In this document: positions 8,756-17,694 of the stretch, piece after piece
How the letters are laid out: every line of letters starts with the position of its first letter
How positions within the stretch are numbered: position 1 is the stretch's first letter
DNA from: CAZWCE01 sp964632505
GTDB taxonomy: Bacteria > Planctomycetota > Planctomycetia > Pirellulales > Thermoguttaceae
Reading direction: 5' to 3'
NCBI GenBank assembly: GCA_964632505.1
Contig: CAZWCE010000001.1
Location: forward strand, 434,001-498,000
DNA length: 64,000 bases
Made by a program: the position numbers and the translations under genes
The notes under the pieces: model-generated
Seen by the model: the letters and a program-made list of their open reading frames with translations, nothing else
What the model was told of the DNA's origin: nothing
Databases searched by the model: none

Positions 8756-9801
8756 TTATCAGCGACTTGGAGTTTTTTCGTATCGCCATTCCGTGCTCCG
8801 CTTCGGCGGAAGCGGTCTCTTCGGTGCTGGTGCGCCTGGCGACGCCGTCGGGGCGGGAAGGTTGGGGCGAGGCCGCGCTCCCTTGGCGCGCGGAGGAATT
8901 ACCCGAGCGTCGCGAAGCTCTCTTGCCGGCGCTCAGCGGCCGCAGCGTGTTCAACATCGAGGATCTGTTGCACCTGGAGGTCCTTCGAAATGCATCCCTT
9001 TGTTGGGCGGTGGAAACCGCTTGTTGGGACCTGATCGGCAAGATCGCCTGCCAACCGCTCTGCCGACTCATCGGCGGAGAATACCGGCATTGGGTGCCGG
9101 CGGTCGCCCGTATCCCCGAGGGATCCGTTGTGGAACAGATGTTCACCATTCGCGATCTCGCCGCCCAGGGGATCCATTGGCAGACGATTCCCTTGGAGGG
9201 CAAGCTGGAGGAGGATCTCGATCGAGTGCGGGTGATCGAGGACACCGTCGGCCGACACGTCGAGATCCGCTGGGATGCCGGTGGACGTTACCTCCCGGAA
9301 GAGGCCCGCGAGTTCTGCGCGGCGATCGAAGAGTTGGGACCGGGACTGGTGATCGATCCGACCGATCCGACCGATTTCGACGGGTTCGCCAATCTGCAAG
9401 CGCAGACGGTGGTTTCGATCGGGGTACGCCGGGCAATTCGTGCGCCACGCGATGTGATGAAAATAGCCCGAAGCGGGAGCCCCGCCTTCCTGATTCTCGA
9501 TCCCGAAAAAATCGGGAGCATGCTGCATATCCGCAAATGCGCCGCGATCGCCGAGGCGGCCGGGTTTCGCGTGTCGCTCGGGAGTCCCCGGTCGGTCGGC
9601 ATCACCTCGGCCGCGCTCTTGCAACTGGCCAGTGCCGTCCCGACGTTCGCCTGCGGGAATGAATCCTCGCGATTGCACATGCAAGACGACGTCTTCCGTA
9701 AATCGCTCACGGTCGCCGACGGCATGATGACCCTTCCGATCGGGCCGGGGCTGGGCGTCGAGATCGATCGCGAAAAAATCGATCGCTACCTGGTGACCTG
9801 A
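8752..9801 (+). CDS. Enolase-superfamily (mandelate racemase/muconate lactonizing-like) protein with degenerate active site
   Basis: 349 aa, overlapping the ispH stop by the ATGA tetranucleotide. It has the N-terminal capping domain (~1-100) and a (beta/alpha)7 barrel (~110-330); the pattern EEDLDRVRVIEDTVG ... RWDAGGRY ... IRKCAAIAEAAGF matches MLE-group proteins. Key residues differ from the family: the KxK pair is replaced around QTIPLEG; the first metal ligand Asp is kept (RWDAG); the second position is Asp in VIDPTD instead of the usual Glu; the DE pair is replaced by SIGV; and the distal Lys is replaced by Asp (LILDPEK). It may bind a ligand without classical chemistry, or use different residues. 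Substrate unknown. Confidence 0.8.
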   Translation: MIISDLEFFRIAIPCSASAEAVSSVLVRLATPSGREGWGEAALPWRAEELPERREALLPALSGRSVFNIEDLLHLEVLRNASLCWAVETACWDLIGKIACQPLCRLIGGEYRHWVPAVARIPEGSVVEQMFTIRDLAAQGIHWQTIPLEGKLEEDLDRVRVIEDTVGRHVEIRWDAGGRYLPEEAREFCAAIEELGPGLVIDPTDPTDFDGFANLQAQTVVSIGVRRAIRAPRDVMKIARSGSPAFLILDPEKIGSMLHIRKCAAIAEAAGFRVSLGSPRSVGITSAALLQLASAVPTFACGNESSRLHMQDDVFRKSLTVADGMMTLPIGPGLGVEIDREKIDRYLVT

Positions 9802-9870
9802 GGGTTTCGGCGATCGAACGGGCTTGTGACCATTGGTTGACTTTCCCTTTTTTTTGAAAATCGTGCCGCC

Positions 9871-11037
9871 ATGACTCGACGCAAAAAGAGATCCCCGAAA
9901 GAACGTCCCTCGAAGAGAGATGGTACCCGCCCGCAAGCGAAGAAAGCGGCACCGGGAGGTCCCCCTTCCGGTCGCTCGTCGTCGGAGCGATTGCAGGCCC
10001 GGCGGATGGCGAAACATCGGAAGCTTGCCGAGCTGATGCGGGTGATGCGGATCCTGTTTCTGATCGCCGCGATTCTGGTGCTGGTCTTTCTCTGGTTCCG
10101 GCCCCGGAATCCCTCCAAGAAATTCGACGGACCGACGCAATCGGATTTGACGCTCGAGGAGATTCCGTTCGACGGGGCTTCGGCGATGCGGCATCTGGAA
10201 TCGCTCTGCGCGCTGGGACGGCGTCCGAGCGGGTCTGAAGGCATGAAACGGCAGCAGGAGATGATCGCCGACCATTTTCGCCGTCATGGCGGTCGGGTGC
10301 ACCTGCAGCGATTCGAGGCGCAGCATCCCGAGGAAGATCGCCCGGTGGCGATGGCGAACCTCATCGGGCAGTGGTTTCCCGAGCGCGAAGACCGCCTGCT
10401 GCTCTGTGCCCATTACGACACGTTGCCCTACCCGATGCTCGATCCTTCGGAACCTCGCGGACGTTTCATCGGGGCCAACGACGGCGCCAGCGGCACGGCG
10501 GTCCTGATGCAACTGGCCGAATCGCTTTCCGATTTACTCGAGAAAAAGCAGACGCACTACGGCGTCGATCTGGTGCTGTTCGACGGCGAGGAGTTCATCT
10601 TCTCGCGCGGCGACCGTTACTTCCTTGGCTCGGAGTTCTTCGCGCGTCAATACGCCGACGGTCTTTTTCCGCCCACCGGTCGCTATCATCAGGGTGTGTT
10701 GTTGGACATGATCGGCGACGCCGACCTGCAGATCTATCAAGAGGTGAACAGCATGTGGTGGGACGATACCCGGCCTCTGGTCGAGGAGATCTGGTCGCTC
10801 GCCCGAGAGCTGGGGGTTTACGAATTCATACCGGTTCAGAAGCACGAGATTCGCGACGATCACCTCCCGCTGCACAATATTGGCGGCATTTCCTGCTGCA
10901 ACGTGATCGACTTCGATTACCCTCCCTGGCACACCACCGAAGACGTGCCGGAGCAGTGTTCGGCGCTTTCGCTGGGGAAGGTGGGCTGGGTGATTCGCGA
11001 GTGGCTGGTTCGGAAGAAACCGCCCGAAGGAGTATAG
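9871..11037 (+). CDS. Membrane-anchored M28-family protein, glutaminyl-peptide cyclotransferase-like
   Basis: 388 aa. A basic N-terminus (~1-55) precedes one transmembrane segment at ~60-80 (ILFLIAAILVLVFLWF), so the catalytic domain is extracytoplasmic. M28 zinc motifs in order: CAHYDT, NDGASG, LFDGEE, LLDMIGD and PPWHTTEDVPEQ. The DGEEF...GDRYFLGS and WHTTEDVPE signatures resemble glutaminyl cyclases (QC) more than aminopeptidases; QC forms N-terminal pyroglutamate. An aminopeptidase activity cannot be excluded. It lies 69 bp after the MLE-like gene on the same strand. Confidence 0.8.
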   Translation: MTRRKKRSPKERPSKRDGTRPQAKKAAPGGPPSGRSSSERLQARRMAKHRKLAELMRVMRILFLIAAILVLVFLWFRPRNPSKKFDGPTQSDLTLEEIPFDGASAMRHLESLCALGRRPSGSEGMKRQQEMIADHFRRHGGRVHLQRFEAQHPEEDRPVAMANLIGQWFPEREDRLLLCAHYDTLPYPMLDPSEPRGRFIGANDGASGTAVLMQLAESLSDLLEKKQTHYGVDLVLFDGEEFIFSRGDRYFLGSEFFARQYADGLFPPTGRYHQGVLLDMIGDADLQIYQEVNSMWWDDTRPLVEEIWSLARELGVYEFIPVQKHEIRDDHLPLHNIGGISCCNVIDFDYPPWHTTEDVPEQCSALSLGKVGWVIREWLVRKKPPEGV

Positions 11038-11197
11038 GTGTTTCTGTTTCAGGAGGATCCTTTCGAGGGAGTTTTTTCAGCCGAAAGCGCGGCTCGCTCT
11101 CTTGGGTGATGGTCAAAGCGCCTCCGATGACTTAAAATGGCGGCAATCGACGTTGTCGCCGACCCGTTTGCCGAATACCCATCCCCGGGGATCCTTC

Positions 11198-13033
11198 ATG
11201 GAATCACGACGTTCGCTCAAAGGGGCGATCTTCGAGTCGAGCCTCGAGCTGAAATGCCTGTTCTTTTTCGGACTGGCCATCGCGGTGGTCATCACGATGA
11301 GCTTCTGGCTTTATTGGATGGTGACCGAGGCGCAGATTTTTGCGCAGAATCCGCAGACCGCCCGACTGCTGGTCGAGCAGCGGATCCTGTTCGATCATTG
11401 GAAGGCATTTCAGAAGAAACCGCGATCGAGCGAGAGGACCGGTTTTTCCGGAACGATGGGCGGCGATCTGGACGATTTTCAGGACGACTTCATCAGTTCG
11501 ATGGAGCTGACCAGCGATGAGATCCGGGAAGAGGATTTCGAGAGCCGCATCCTCCGCCCGGAGACGTTCCGCAAACCGGACGCCGACGATCGTCCCCGCA
11601 ACGCCTTCGAGCAAGAATTGCTCGAGGGGTTCATGCGGGTGATCGATCCGGAGAAGGAGGAGGAGCAGCAGCGCGATTACGTCGACCAGATCGACGAGGA
11701 CGGCAAGTACCAGTATTATCAGCCGATCCGCGCCGAAGAGGTTTGCATGGGCTGCCATACCGCGCTGCACGGCGACCTGATTCCCGGCGATTTGATCGGC
11801 GTGGTCCACGTGACGATTCCCAAGCCGCCGGCCCGGGACGCCATCCGCGACTACTGGGCCCTCCTGTTGGGCGTAGCGATCATCACGGCGTTCTCGGCGC
11901 TGTTCGCCTTCTATGTGGTGATCCGTTTGGTGATTATCCGTCCACTTCGCCACATTCGCGGCGTTTCCGATCAGATCAGTCGGGGCGATATCTCCCAGCG
12001 CGTCGATCTGCACACCGGTGACGAATTCGAATCGCTCGGGATCGCCTTCAACCGCATGCTGCGGCACCTGGTCGCGACGCAGGACCAACTCCGTAAGACG
12101 AACAAGCAGCTCGACGGTAAGGTCGACGAACTGGCTCAGTTGAACATGCAGCTCTATGAAACGAACCGCATCAAGAGTGATTTCATGGCGACGATGAGCC
12201 ATGAGCTGCGCACTCCGCTGAACAGCATCCTCGGTTTCAGCGACGTGCTCGGGTCGATCAGTTCGCTCGACGACAAGCAGAAACGGTACGTGAACAACAT
12301 CAATAAGTCGGGGCGGACGCTCTTGAACATGATCAACGACATCCTCGACATGGCGAAGCTGGAATCGGGCCGGAGCGTGGTGCAGCCGACATCGTTTCGG
12401 ATCGATCGGCTGATCGCCGCGCAGTGCGATATGGCCCGACCGCTGGCCGATCGGAAAAATATCGATCTGGTGACCGACCTGCTGGAGGATTTGCCGAAGA
12501 TCTGGCAGGACGAATCGCGCATCGGTCAGATCATCAACAACCTGCTTTCCAACGCCATTAAGTTCACGCCCGAGGGAGGGCGCATCAAAGTCGAGGTCCG
12601 CAAATTCACGCTGCCGGCGGCGGTGTCCGACGACAACGGCGCCCCGTCGAGCCTCAGGGGACAAGAAATCCTCCAGATGAAATGCATCGATACCGGCGTC
12701 GGTATCACCGAGGAGGATATGAAGGTCATCTTCGAGAAGTTCCGGCAGGGCACCAGTTCCGCGCCCGACGGCGATGCGATGAAACGCGAGCATTCCGGCT
12801 CCGGGCTGGGGCTCTCGATTGTCAAGGAGCTCTGTAAGTTGCTCAACGGCGAGATCACCGTCGAGAGCGAGCTGGGGGTCGGCAGCACCTTCACCGTGAG
12901 GCTTCCCTGGCACTTGGAGCCGAAGCAGAAGATCGAATCGTCGATGATGACCGATATCGAGGAGTTCTCCAAAGCCCAAATTCTCGGATCGTTCAAAAGC
13001 GCCGGTCAGACACCGCCCACGGGAGAATCATGA
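11198..13033 (+). CDS. Sensor histidine kinase with periplasmic DUF3365/Tll0287-like c-type heme domain
   Basis: 611 aa from ATG 11198. TM1 is at ~20-45. A periplasmic domain (~46-225) contains CMGCH at residues 183-187, a CxxCH heme c attachment motif, in the Tll0287-like context (YYQPIRAEEVCMGCHTALHG). TM2 is at ~230-255. HAMP follows (IRPLRHIRGVSDQISRGD), then a coiled coil and HisKA with phosphoacceptor H335 (MSHELRTPLNS). HATPase motifs are N box NNLLSNAIKFTPEGG, DTGVGI and GSGLGLSI. It probably senses redox state or a diatomic gas through the heme. No response regulator is adjacent. Its stop overlaps the rnhA start (ATGA). Confidence 0.92.
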   Translation: MESRRSLKGAIFESSLELKCLFFFGLAIAVVITMSFWLYWMVTEAQIFAQNPQTARLLVEQRILFDHWKAFQKKPRSSERTGFSGTMGGDLDDFQDDFISSMELTSDEIREEDFESRILRPETFRKPDADDRPRNAFEQELLEGFMRVIDPEKEEEQQRDYVDQIDEDGKYQYYQPIRAEEVCMGCHTALHGDLIPGDLIGVVHVTIPKPPARDAIRDYWALLLGVAIITAFSALFAFYVVIRLVIIRPLRHIRGVSDQISRGDISQRVDLHTGDEFESLGIAFNRMLRHLVATQDQLRKTNKQLDGKVDELAQLNMQLYETNRIKSDFMATMSHELRTPLNSILGFSDVLGSISSLDDKQKRYVNNINKSGRTLLNMINDILDMAKLESGRSVVQPTSFRIDRLIAAQCDMARPLADRKNIDLVTDLLEDLPKIWQDESRIGQIINNLLSNAIKFTPEGGRIKVEVRKFTLPAAVSDDNGAPSSLRGQEILQMKCIDTGVGITEEDMKVIFEKFRQGTSSAPDGDAMKREHSGSGLGLSIVKELCKLLNGEITVESELGVGSTFTVRLPWHLEPKQKIESSMMTDIEEFSKAQILGSFKSAGQTPPTGES

Positions 13034-13545
13034 ATACGACCCAGGAAGGAATCGAAACGGAAACGATGGCTCGAAGCGCTACCGAGATGAAAGAACCCGA
13101 AGTATTGCTGTTCACCGACGGGGCCTGCAGCGGCAATCCCGGTCCCGGAGGCTGGGCGTTCGTCTTGCGGCACCCGAAATCGGGCAAGGAGTTGGAGCAG
13201 AGCGGCGGCGAACCGGAGACGACCAACAACCGCATGGAACTACAGGCGGTCATCGAGGGGCTCTCGGCGCTGAATCGCCCGACCTCGGTCGAAATCCTCA
13301 GCGACAGCACCTACGTCCTCCAGGGTCTCTCCTCCTGGATGGCCAAATGGAAAGCCAACGGCTGGCGGCGTCGCGAGAAGAACAAGTTCCGCGAAGTCAA
13401 GAACGTCGAACTCTGGAAACAGCTCGACGCCTTGCTCGGGAAACATCGGGTGAAGTTCACCCACGTCCGCGGCCACAGCGGACACCCCGAGAATGAACGT
13501 TGCGATACCCTCGCGGTCGCCGCCTACCAGAAGTATCGCCGCTGA
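13030..13545 (+). CDS. rnhA: Ribonuclease HI
   Basis: 171 aa. RNase HI cleaves the RNA strand of RNA-DNA hybrids. The catalytic carboxylates are visible: LFTDGACSGNPGPGG (Asp), NNRMELQAV (Glu), SDSTYV (Asp) and NERCDTLA (Asp). The basic handle WKANGWRRREKNKF is present. The first ~22 residues look like a non-conserved extension, so translation might start at an internal ATG (MARSA or MKEPE). ATG 13030 is kept because it overlaps the kinase stop as ATGA, which supports coupling. Confidence 0.95.
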   Translation: MNTTQEGIETETMARSATEMKEPEVLLFTDGACSGNPGPGGWAFVLRHPKSGKELEQSGGEPETTNNRMELQAVIEGLSALNRPTSVEILSDSTYVLQGLSSWMAKWKANGWRRREKNKFREVKNVELWKQLDALLGKHRVKFTHVRGHSGHPENERCDTLAVAAYQKYRR

Positions 13546-13572
13546 GTGCCGGGCGAAGGGGGGCGGAAAACG

Positions 13573-13612
13573 AAAAACCCCGGCACCGACCATCATCGGG
13601 GGAGCGCCGGGG
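13573..13612 (-). terminator. Rho-independent terminator for the secreted protein gene on the minus strand
   Basis: Read on the minus strand, CCCCGGC (13612-13606) pairs with GCCGGGG (13584-13578) and is followed by five T. The loop is 21 nt. It lies 40 bp past the stop of the leftward gene and also between the convergent rnhA. Confidence 0.75.
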
Positions 13613-13651
13613 CTGCTTCGAAGTCATGGTGGTCACAACACGACGGTCGGT

Positions 13652-14773
13652 TCAGTCCACTTCAGCGGCGGCCTTGGTGAGGACCTTGTCGACCAGTTCG
13701 AGCATGATCGGGTCGTCGAGCGTCAAGACGACTCCCACGCTGCCGTTGTCGGTTTTGACAACCAGGCCACTCAAGATGTTCATGAGGATGCGCCCCTCGC
13801 GAGGAATCTCCTCGTCGTGCTTGATCAGGCTCATGAAGGCGATGCCGCCTTCGAGAATCTCTTTGACCTTCCGTGCGACCGACGGATCGGTCAATTCGAT
13901 CGTCAGTGAGAGGCTCGAGCTGTAGTAGTCGTCTTCCATCTTCAGCACGATCGATTCGATCAGCTCGGCCGTTTTCGAGCTGAGCTTTCGCATGCCCTCG
14001 TCATCGTCGTTCTGCAATTTTTCGATGAAGCTCTGGTGAACTTGGATCGCCCAGATGGGCCAGTCCTTCGCCATCGCTTCCTCGACCCACGCTTCGTCCT
14101 GGAATTGCTCGACGCGCTCCTGCATGTGCTCGCGGTCGAGTGCCGCGACAACGCCGAACTTGTCGGTGCCGGCGATCGGCGTGGTGGCGCAGTACAGCTC
14201 CTGCCGCTCGTCGTACCCCTTCATTTTGGCCTTGATGACGAGAATGTCGCGGCCGTCGGTCTCGATGATGCGATAGTCGTCATCGTCGGCGAACTCGAGC
14301 ATGTCGCCGAGAATTTCCGGATCATAATTGAGCACCTCGCTGATCCGCAACTCCGTGACGGTCGGTTCATCGCGACCGAATGTTTCCGGATCGAATTCCA
14401 TTTCCATGTGGAAGAACTCGCAGGAATCGAGGATGATTTCGAAGACGTCCTTCGAGGAATCGATCTCTTTCTCCGATTCCTCCTCGATGATTTCCAGAAT
14501 TTCGGCGACCGCTTCCTCCATTTCATTGCGGGGGAATCCGGGAGCCGATGCCGCTTTTTCGTATTCCTCGTCGATTTTCGTGAAGACCTTTTCCGTCAGC
14601 CGATCCCAGGCTTCGAGCTGTTTGACTTCCTGCATCGCCTGAGTTTCGAAGAAAGCGGAAGGGGAGCAGAAGATGCTCAAATCTTGGGCCGAGGCCGGCC
14701 GCGCGACGATCAGGCCGAGCAGGGCGAGGCCGAAAACGGTGAAAAGACGAGTCATGAGAGAGGTTCGTTTCAT
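13652..14773 (-). CDS. Secreted protein of unknown function
   Basis: 373 aa. ATG 14773 (MKRTSLMTRLF) follows GGAG at the right distance; the longer frame to 14890 is not supported. A clear signal peptide (LFTVFGLALLGLIVARPASAQ) ends near residue 30. The mature protein is very acidic, mixing helical stretches (EEAVAEILEIIEEESEKE) with regular beta-like segments. I see no catalytic motif. The wording FGVVAALDREHM and LTIELTDPSVARKVKEIL suggests repeated alpha/beta modules. It has its own terminator and is divergent from scpB. I do not recognise the family. Confidence 0.75.
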   Translation of the reverse strand: MKRTSLMTRLFTVFGLALLGLIVARPASAQDLSIFCSPSAFFETQAMQEVKQLEAWDRLTEKVFTKIDEEYEKAASAPGFPRNEMEEAVAEILEIIEEESEKEIDSSKDVFEIILDSCEFFHMEMEFDPETFGRDEPTVTELRISEVLNYDPEILGDMLEFADDDDYRIIETDGRDILVIKAKMKGYDERQELYCATTPIAGTDKFGVVAALDREHMQERVEQFQDEAWVEEAMAKDWPIWAIQVHQSFIEKLQNDDDEGMRKLSSKTAELIESIVLKMEDDYYSSSLSLTIELTDPSVARKVKEILEGGIAFMSLIKHDEEIPREGRILMNILSGLVVKTDNGSVGVVLTLDDPIMLELVDKVLTKAAAEVD

Positions 14774-15117
14774 TGTGGGACTCCTTTGTGTGGTGATCCA
14801 TCTGTTGTGGAAGAAATTCCCGGAAGGGGAAAACCATCGGTGTGGAAGAAGGCCGTCGAAGCTCCGAGGAGTCGTCGTCCGCGTTTCCACACCCAGTGGA
14901 CGCGCCGCCGGGAGGAAAGGTTACGGAAAAAAGCCGAAAATCAAAAGATCCGGCTTTTTCTTCCTCGCTTTTCAAACATACCCTCTCTATGAAAACATGC
15001 GCGGCAAGGCTTCGGAAAAATTTCGCCTTTGCGGAACTCCTCGATTTTGTTAAGCTGCTCGAGATGTTTTAGGCGGAACGGTCCCCCCCATCGTGCAGAG
15101 GAGAAACGAGCATCGCC
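14774..15117. other. Divergent intergenic region containing an unexplained terminator-like hairpin
   Basis: 344 bp between the leftward secreted protein gene and scpB. No supportable ORF. It contains an A-rich/T-rich hairpin at 14928-14959 (separate entry) and AT-rich sequence near 14960-15070 that could hold the scpB promoter, though I find no clean -35/-10 pair. Confidence 0.5.
14928..14959. terminator. Symmetrical terminator-like hairpin between divergent genes
   Basis: AAAAAGCCG (14928-14936) pairs perfectly with CGGCTTTTT (14951-14959) around a 14-nt loop, with flanking A and T tracts, so it could terminate in either direction. Both neighbouring genes read away from it, so it does not end a known gene; it may end a short RNA or act as a leader attenuator. 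Confidence 0.55.
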
Positions 15118-16026
15118 ATGACCCCGGATGATTCCAGAGACGATTCCTTCCACCCGGAAGAAGAGCAAGGCGACCCGCAGGAGGTCCTGTCGCTGGAGAA
15201 TCTCCGCAAAGCGTTCTCCGAAGCGCTGCAACAGCAAGAGGCGTCGGAAGATGCGCCGCATGACGGGCCGAAGGAAGAAGTTCAGCCGGAAGTCTATCGT
15301 TTTCCTTCTCCAGAGGGCGGCGTAGCGGAGGATTCTCCCTCGACGGAGGATGTCGGGCGCGACGGATGTCCCCCGGAAATCGAGCGTTCCGAAGAAATCG
15401 AGGAAGAAGACCTCGAACAGTCGGAGGAAACCACCGAAGAAGGGGGAGATACGGAAGCGTCCTCCTCGGAAGAGGAAGGCTTCGGCGACGAGGCGGTGGA
15501 GGTCAGTCCTCGGACCATCCTCGAATCGATGCTGTTCGTCGGTCACCCGAAAAATGAGCCGCTCGAGCCCAGCCGAGCCGCGTCGCTGATGCGGAACGTC
15601 GCGCCCGAGGAGATCTGCTCGCTCATCGACGAACTGAACGAGGAGTACGACCAGAGCAGCGCGCCGTACACGATCGTCGCCACCGGAGGAGGATACCGGA
15701 TGGTCCTCCGCGATGCGTTCGAGTCGATTCGCGCACGCTTCTACGGCAAAGTTCGCGAGAGTCGGCTTTCGCAGGCCGCGATCGATGTATTGGCCGTGGT
15801 CGCCTATCGTCAGCCGATCACTTCCGAGGAAGTCCAGAAGATTCGGGGGACCGATAGCGGAAGTGTCCTTTCGCAACTGGTCCGACGGGAACTGCTTTCG
15901 GTGGAGCGACAGATTCGTGAGAAGCGTCGGGTCAAACTCTATCGAACGACGGATCGATTCTTGACACTCTTCGAGCTCGATTCCCTCGACGATCTCCCGA
16001 CGACCGAAGAGATCGATTACCGATAA
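15118..16026 (+). CDS. scpB: Segregation and condensation protein B
   Basis: 302 aa. ScpB partners ScpA and SMC in chromosome condensation. The two winged-helix domains span ~135-290: SPRTILESMLFVGHPKN, then YTIVATGGGYRMVLRDAF, and the hallmark LSQAAIDVLAVVAYRQPIT with RGTDSGSVLSQLVRRELL. The first ~130 residues are an acidic, low-complexity extension (Glu/Ser-rich) that makes the protein longer than the usual ~200 aa; its role is unknown. No scpA lies next to it. The ATG has a GAGGAG site about 14 nt upstream, which is rather far. Confidence 0.92.
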   Translation: MTPDDSRDDSFHPEEEQGDPQEVLSLENLRKAFSEALQQQEASEDAPHDGPKEEVQPEVYRFPSPEGGVAEDSPSTEDVGRDGCPPEIERSEEIEEEDLEQSEETTEEGGDTEASSSEEEGFGDEAVEVSPRTILESMLFVGHPKNEPLEPSRAASLMRNVAPEEICSLIDELNEEYDQSSAPYTIVATGGGYRMVLRDAFESIRARFYGKVRESRLSQAAIDVLAVVAYRQPITSEEVQKIRGTDSGSVLSQLVRRELLSVERQIREKRRVKLYRTTDRFLTLFELDSLDDLPTTEEIDYR

Positions 16027-16255
16027 GCTGATTCTTTTTAGCGATGCTCGCTGACCCCCCCGCATTCGTTGCGACCTCTACACACCGCCCTGTTTTCTTA
16101 TTTTTTTCGCCTTTCTCCTTTTTTCTATTCCGTCATCTCGCCGAGGGTGTGGTATATTCTGGTGCGTTTTGGAGAGTGAATCGCCATTTCTTGGTTTTCG
16201 GCGGTTTCTCGACGACTCTCACGCCACGGAATTCGAGCAGACAGTAGGGAGACCC

Positions 16256-17563
16256 ATGAGCATCCACCCGACGATGATCCCCACCACGGAGTTCAAAAGC
16301 GTTTCGTCTCCGGTTCTGGAAGAGCCGGTTTATTCGACCGAAACACGTTTCGGAGAGTTGATCGACGAAGCAATCGCGCTGCCGGCGAGTGATCTTTTCC
16401 TGACCGCCGTTGAGAGCGGTTTCGAGGTGACCGTTCGGCATTTGGGGAAGATTCGCCCCTGGTGCCGCTTCTCGCGTGAGGAAGGGCTCAAACTCATCTC
16501 GCACGTGAAGGCGAATGCCGGGATGGACGTCTCGCGGAGTCCGATCCCGAAAGACGGCCGGACAATTCGCTCGCTGGAAGACGGTCGGAGGGTCGACTTG
16601 CGGATCAGCATCCTCCCGACGCTCTACGGCGAGGACATGTCGCTTCGCATCCTCCAGCGCGAAGGAGCCTTGCTTTGCCTGGAGAATCTCGGTTTTCACC
16701 CTCGGAACCTCTACCGTGTGACTTCGCTGTTGAACAAGTCGGGCGGGATGATCCTGCTCTCCGGTCCCACGGGCACGGGGAAGACGACCACGCTCTATGC
16801 CTGTCTCCACTTGCTGAACGACGGCACGAGGAAGATCAACACGATCGAGGATCCGATCGAGTACACGCTTTCGGGAATCCATCAGTCGCAGGTGAATCTC
16901 GCCCGGGGGGTCGATTTCCCGGAACTGCTTCGTGGGGTGTTGCGTCAGTCTCCCGATGTGATCATGGTGGGGGAGATTCGGGATCGGCTCACGGCGGAAA
17001 CGGCGGTTCGGGCGGCGAACAGCGGGCAATTGGTTTTCGCGACCAGCCACGCGCCGACGGCGGCTTCGGCGATCGAGAGCATGTTGGCATTGGGGGTGAA
17101 ACCGCAGTATCTGGCGACGGCGCTGGTGGGAATTCTTTCGCAGCGGCTGGTTCGAGTGCTTTGTCCGAAGTGCCGTTACCCGATTCAGCTCGAACGAACG
17201 GGAGGTCAATCGCCGTTCTCTCGAGTCGCTTCCCTTCTGTCGGAGGGAGAAGGTGATCGTATTTATATGCCGCAGGGATGCCGCCACTGCCACCAGAGCG
17301 GTTATCATCAGAGGACGGGGGTGGTCGAAGTGCTTCGCGTGAGCCCGGAGATCCGTCACATGATCCACCATCTCGCCCCGACCCGATCGATCCACGACAA
17401 ATCGGTCCAGCAGGGGATGATCGACCTTCGGCGCGCCGGGCTCTTGAAGCTCGCCCAGGGCATCACCAGCACCGAAGAGCTCTTCCGCATGCTGCCTTAC
17501 GAGCCGAATGCCGGAAAAGAGACGGATTCGGCCGGCGAATCAGCCGCCAAGGAAGATGCGTGA
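16256..17563 (+). CDS. GspE/PilB-type secretion or pilus assembly ATPase
   Basis: 435 aa from ATG 16256, preceded by TAGGGAGA. It is a hexameric P-loop ATPase of type II secretion/type IV pilus systems. N-terminal N2-like domain is at ~30-150. Walker A is at ~168-176 (GPTGTGKTTT), the Asp box at ~197 (INTIEDPIEY) and Walker B near 238 (VIMVGEIRD). The His box reads ATSHAPTAASAI. A zinc-binding tetracysteine is split into CPKC and CRHC (residues ~303 and ~342). The MshEN-type N1 domain of full-length PilB is absent. No other secretion genes are nearby, so the assigned system is unknown. Confidence 0.9.
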   Translation: MSIHPTMIPTTEFKSVSSPVLEEPVYSTETRFGELIDEAIALPASDLFLTAVESGFEVTVRHLGKIRPWCRFSREEGLKLISHVKANAGMDVSRSPIPKDGRTIRSLEDGRRVDLRISILPTLYGEDMSLRILQREGALLCLENLGFHPRNLYRVTSLLNKSGGMILLSGPTGTGKTTTLYACLHLLNDGTRKINTIEDPIEYTLSGIHQSQVNLARGVDFPELLRGVLRQSPDVIMVGEIRDRLTAETAVRAANSGQLVFATSHAPTAASAIESMLALGVKPQYLATALVGILSQRLVRVLCPKCRYPIQLERTGGQSPFSRVASLLSEGEGDRIYMPQGCRHCHQSGYHQRTGVVEVLRVSPEIRHMIHHLAPTRSIHDKSVQQGMIDLRRAGLLKLAQGITSTEELFRMLPYEPNAGKETDSAGESAAKEDA

Positions 17564-17694
17564 TCAAGCGATCACTATTGCTTCTTTCGTTTTCGCATTG
17601 CGATAATGCATCTTTATTGGAAGATTCCCTGCGCGGGAGATCGGTTTCTCCGGCTGTGGATCAGGGGAGCGGTTTGCGGTTTCGGAGGTGGGTC

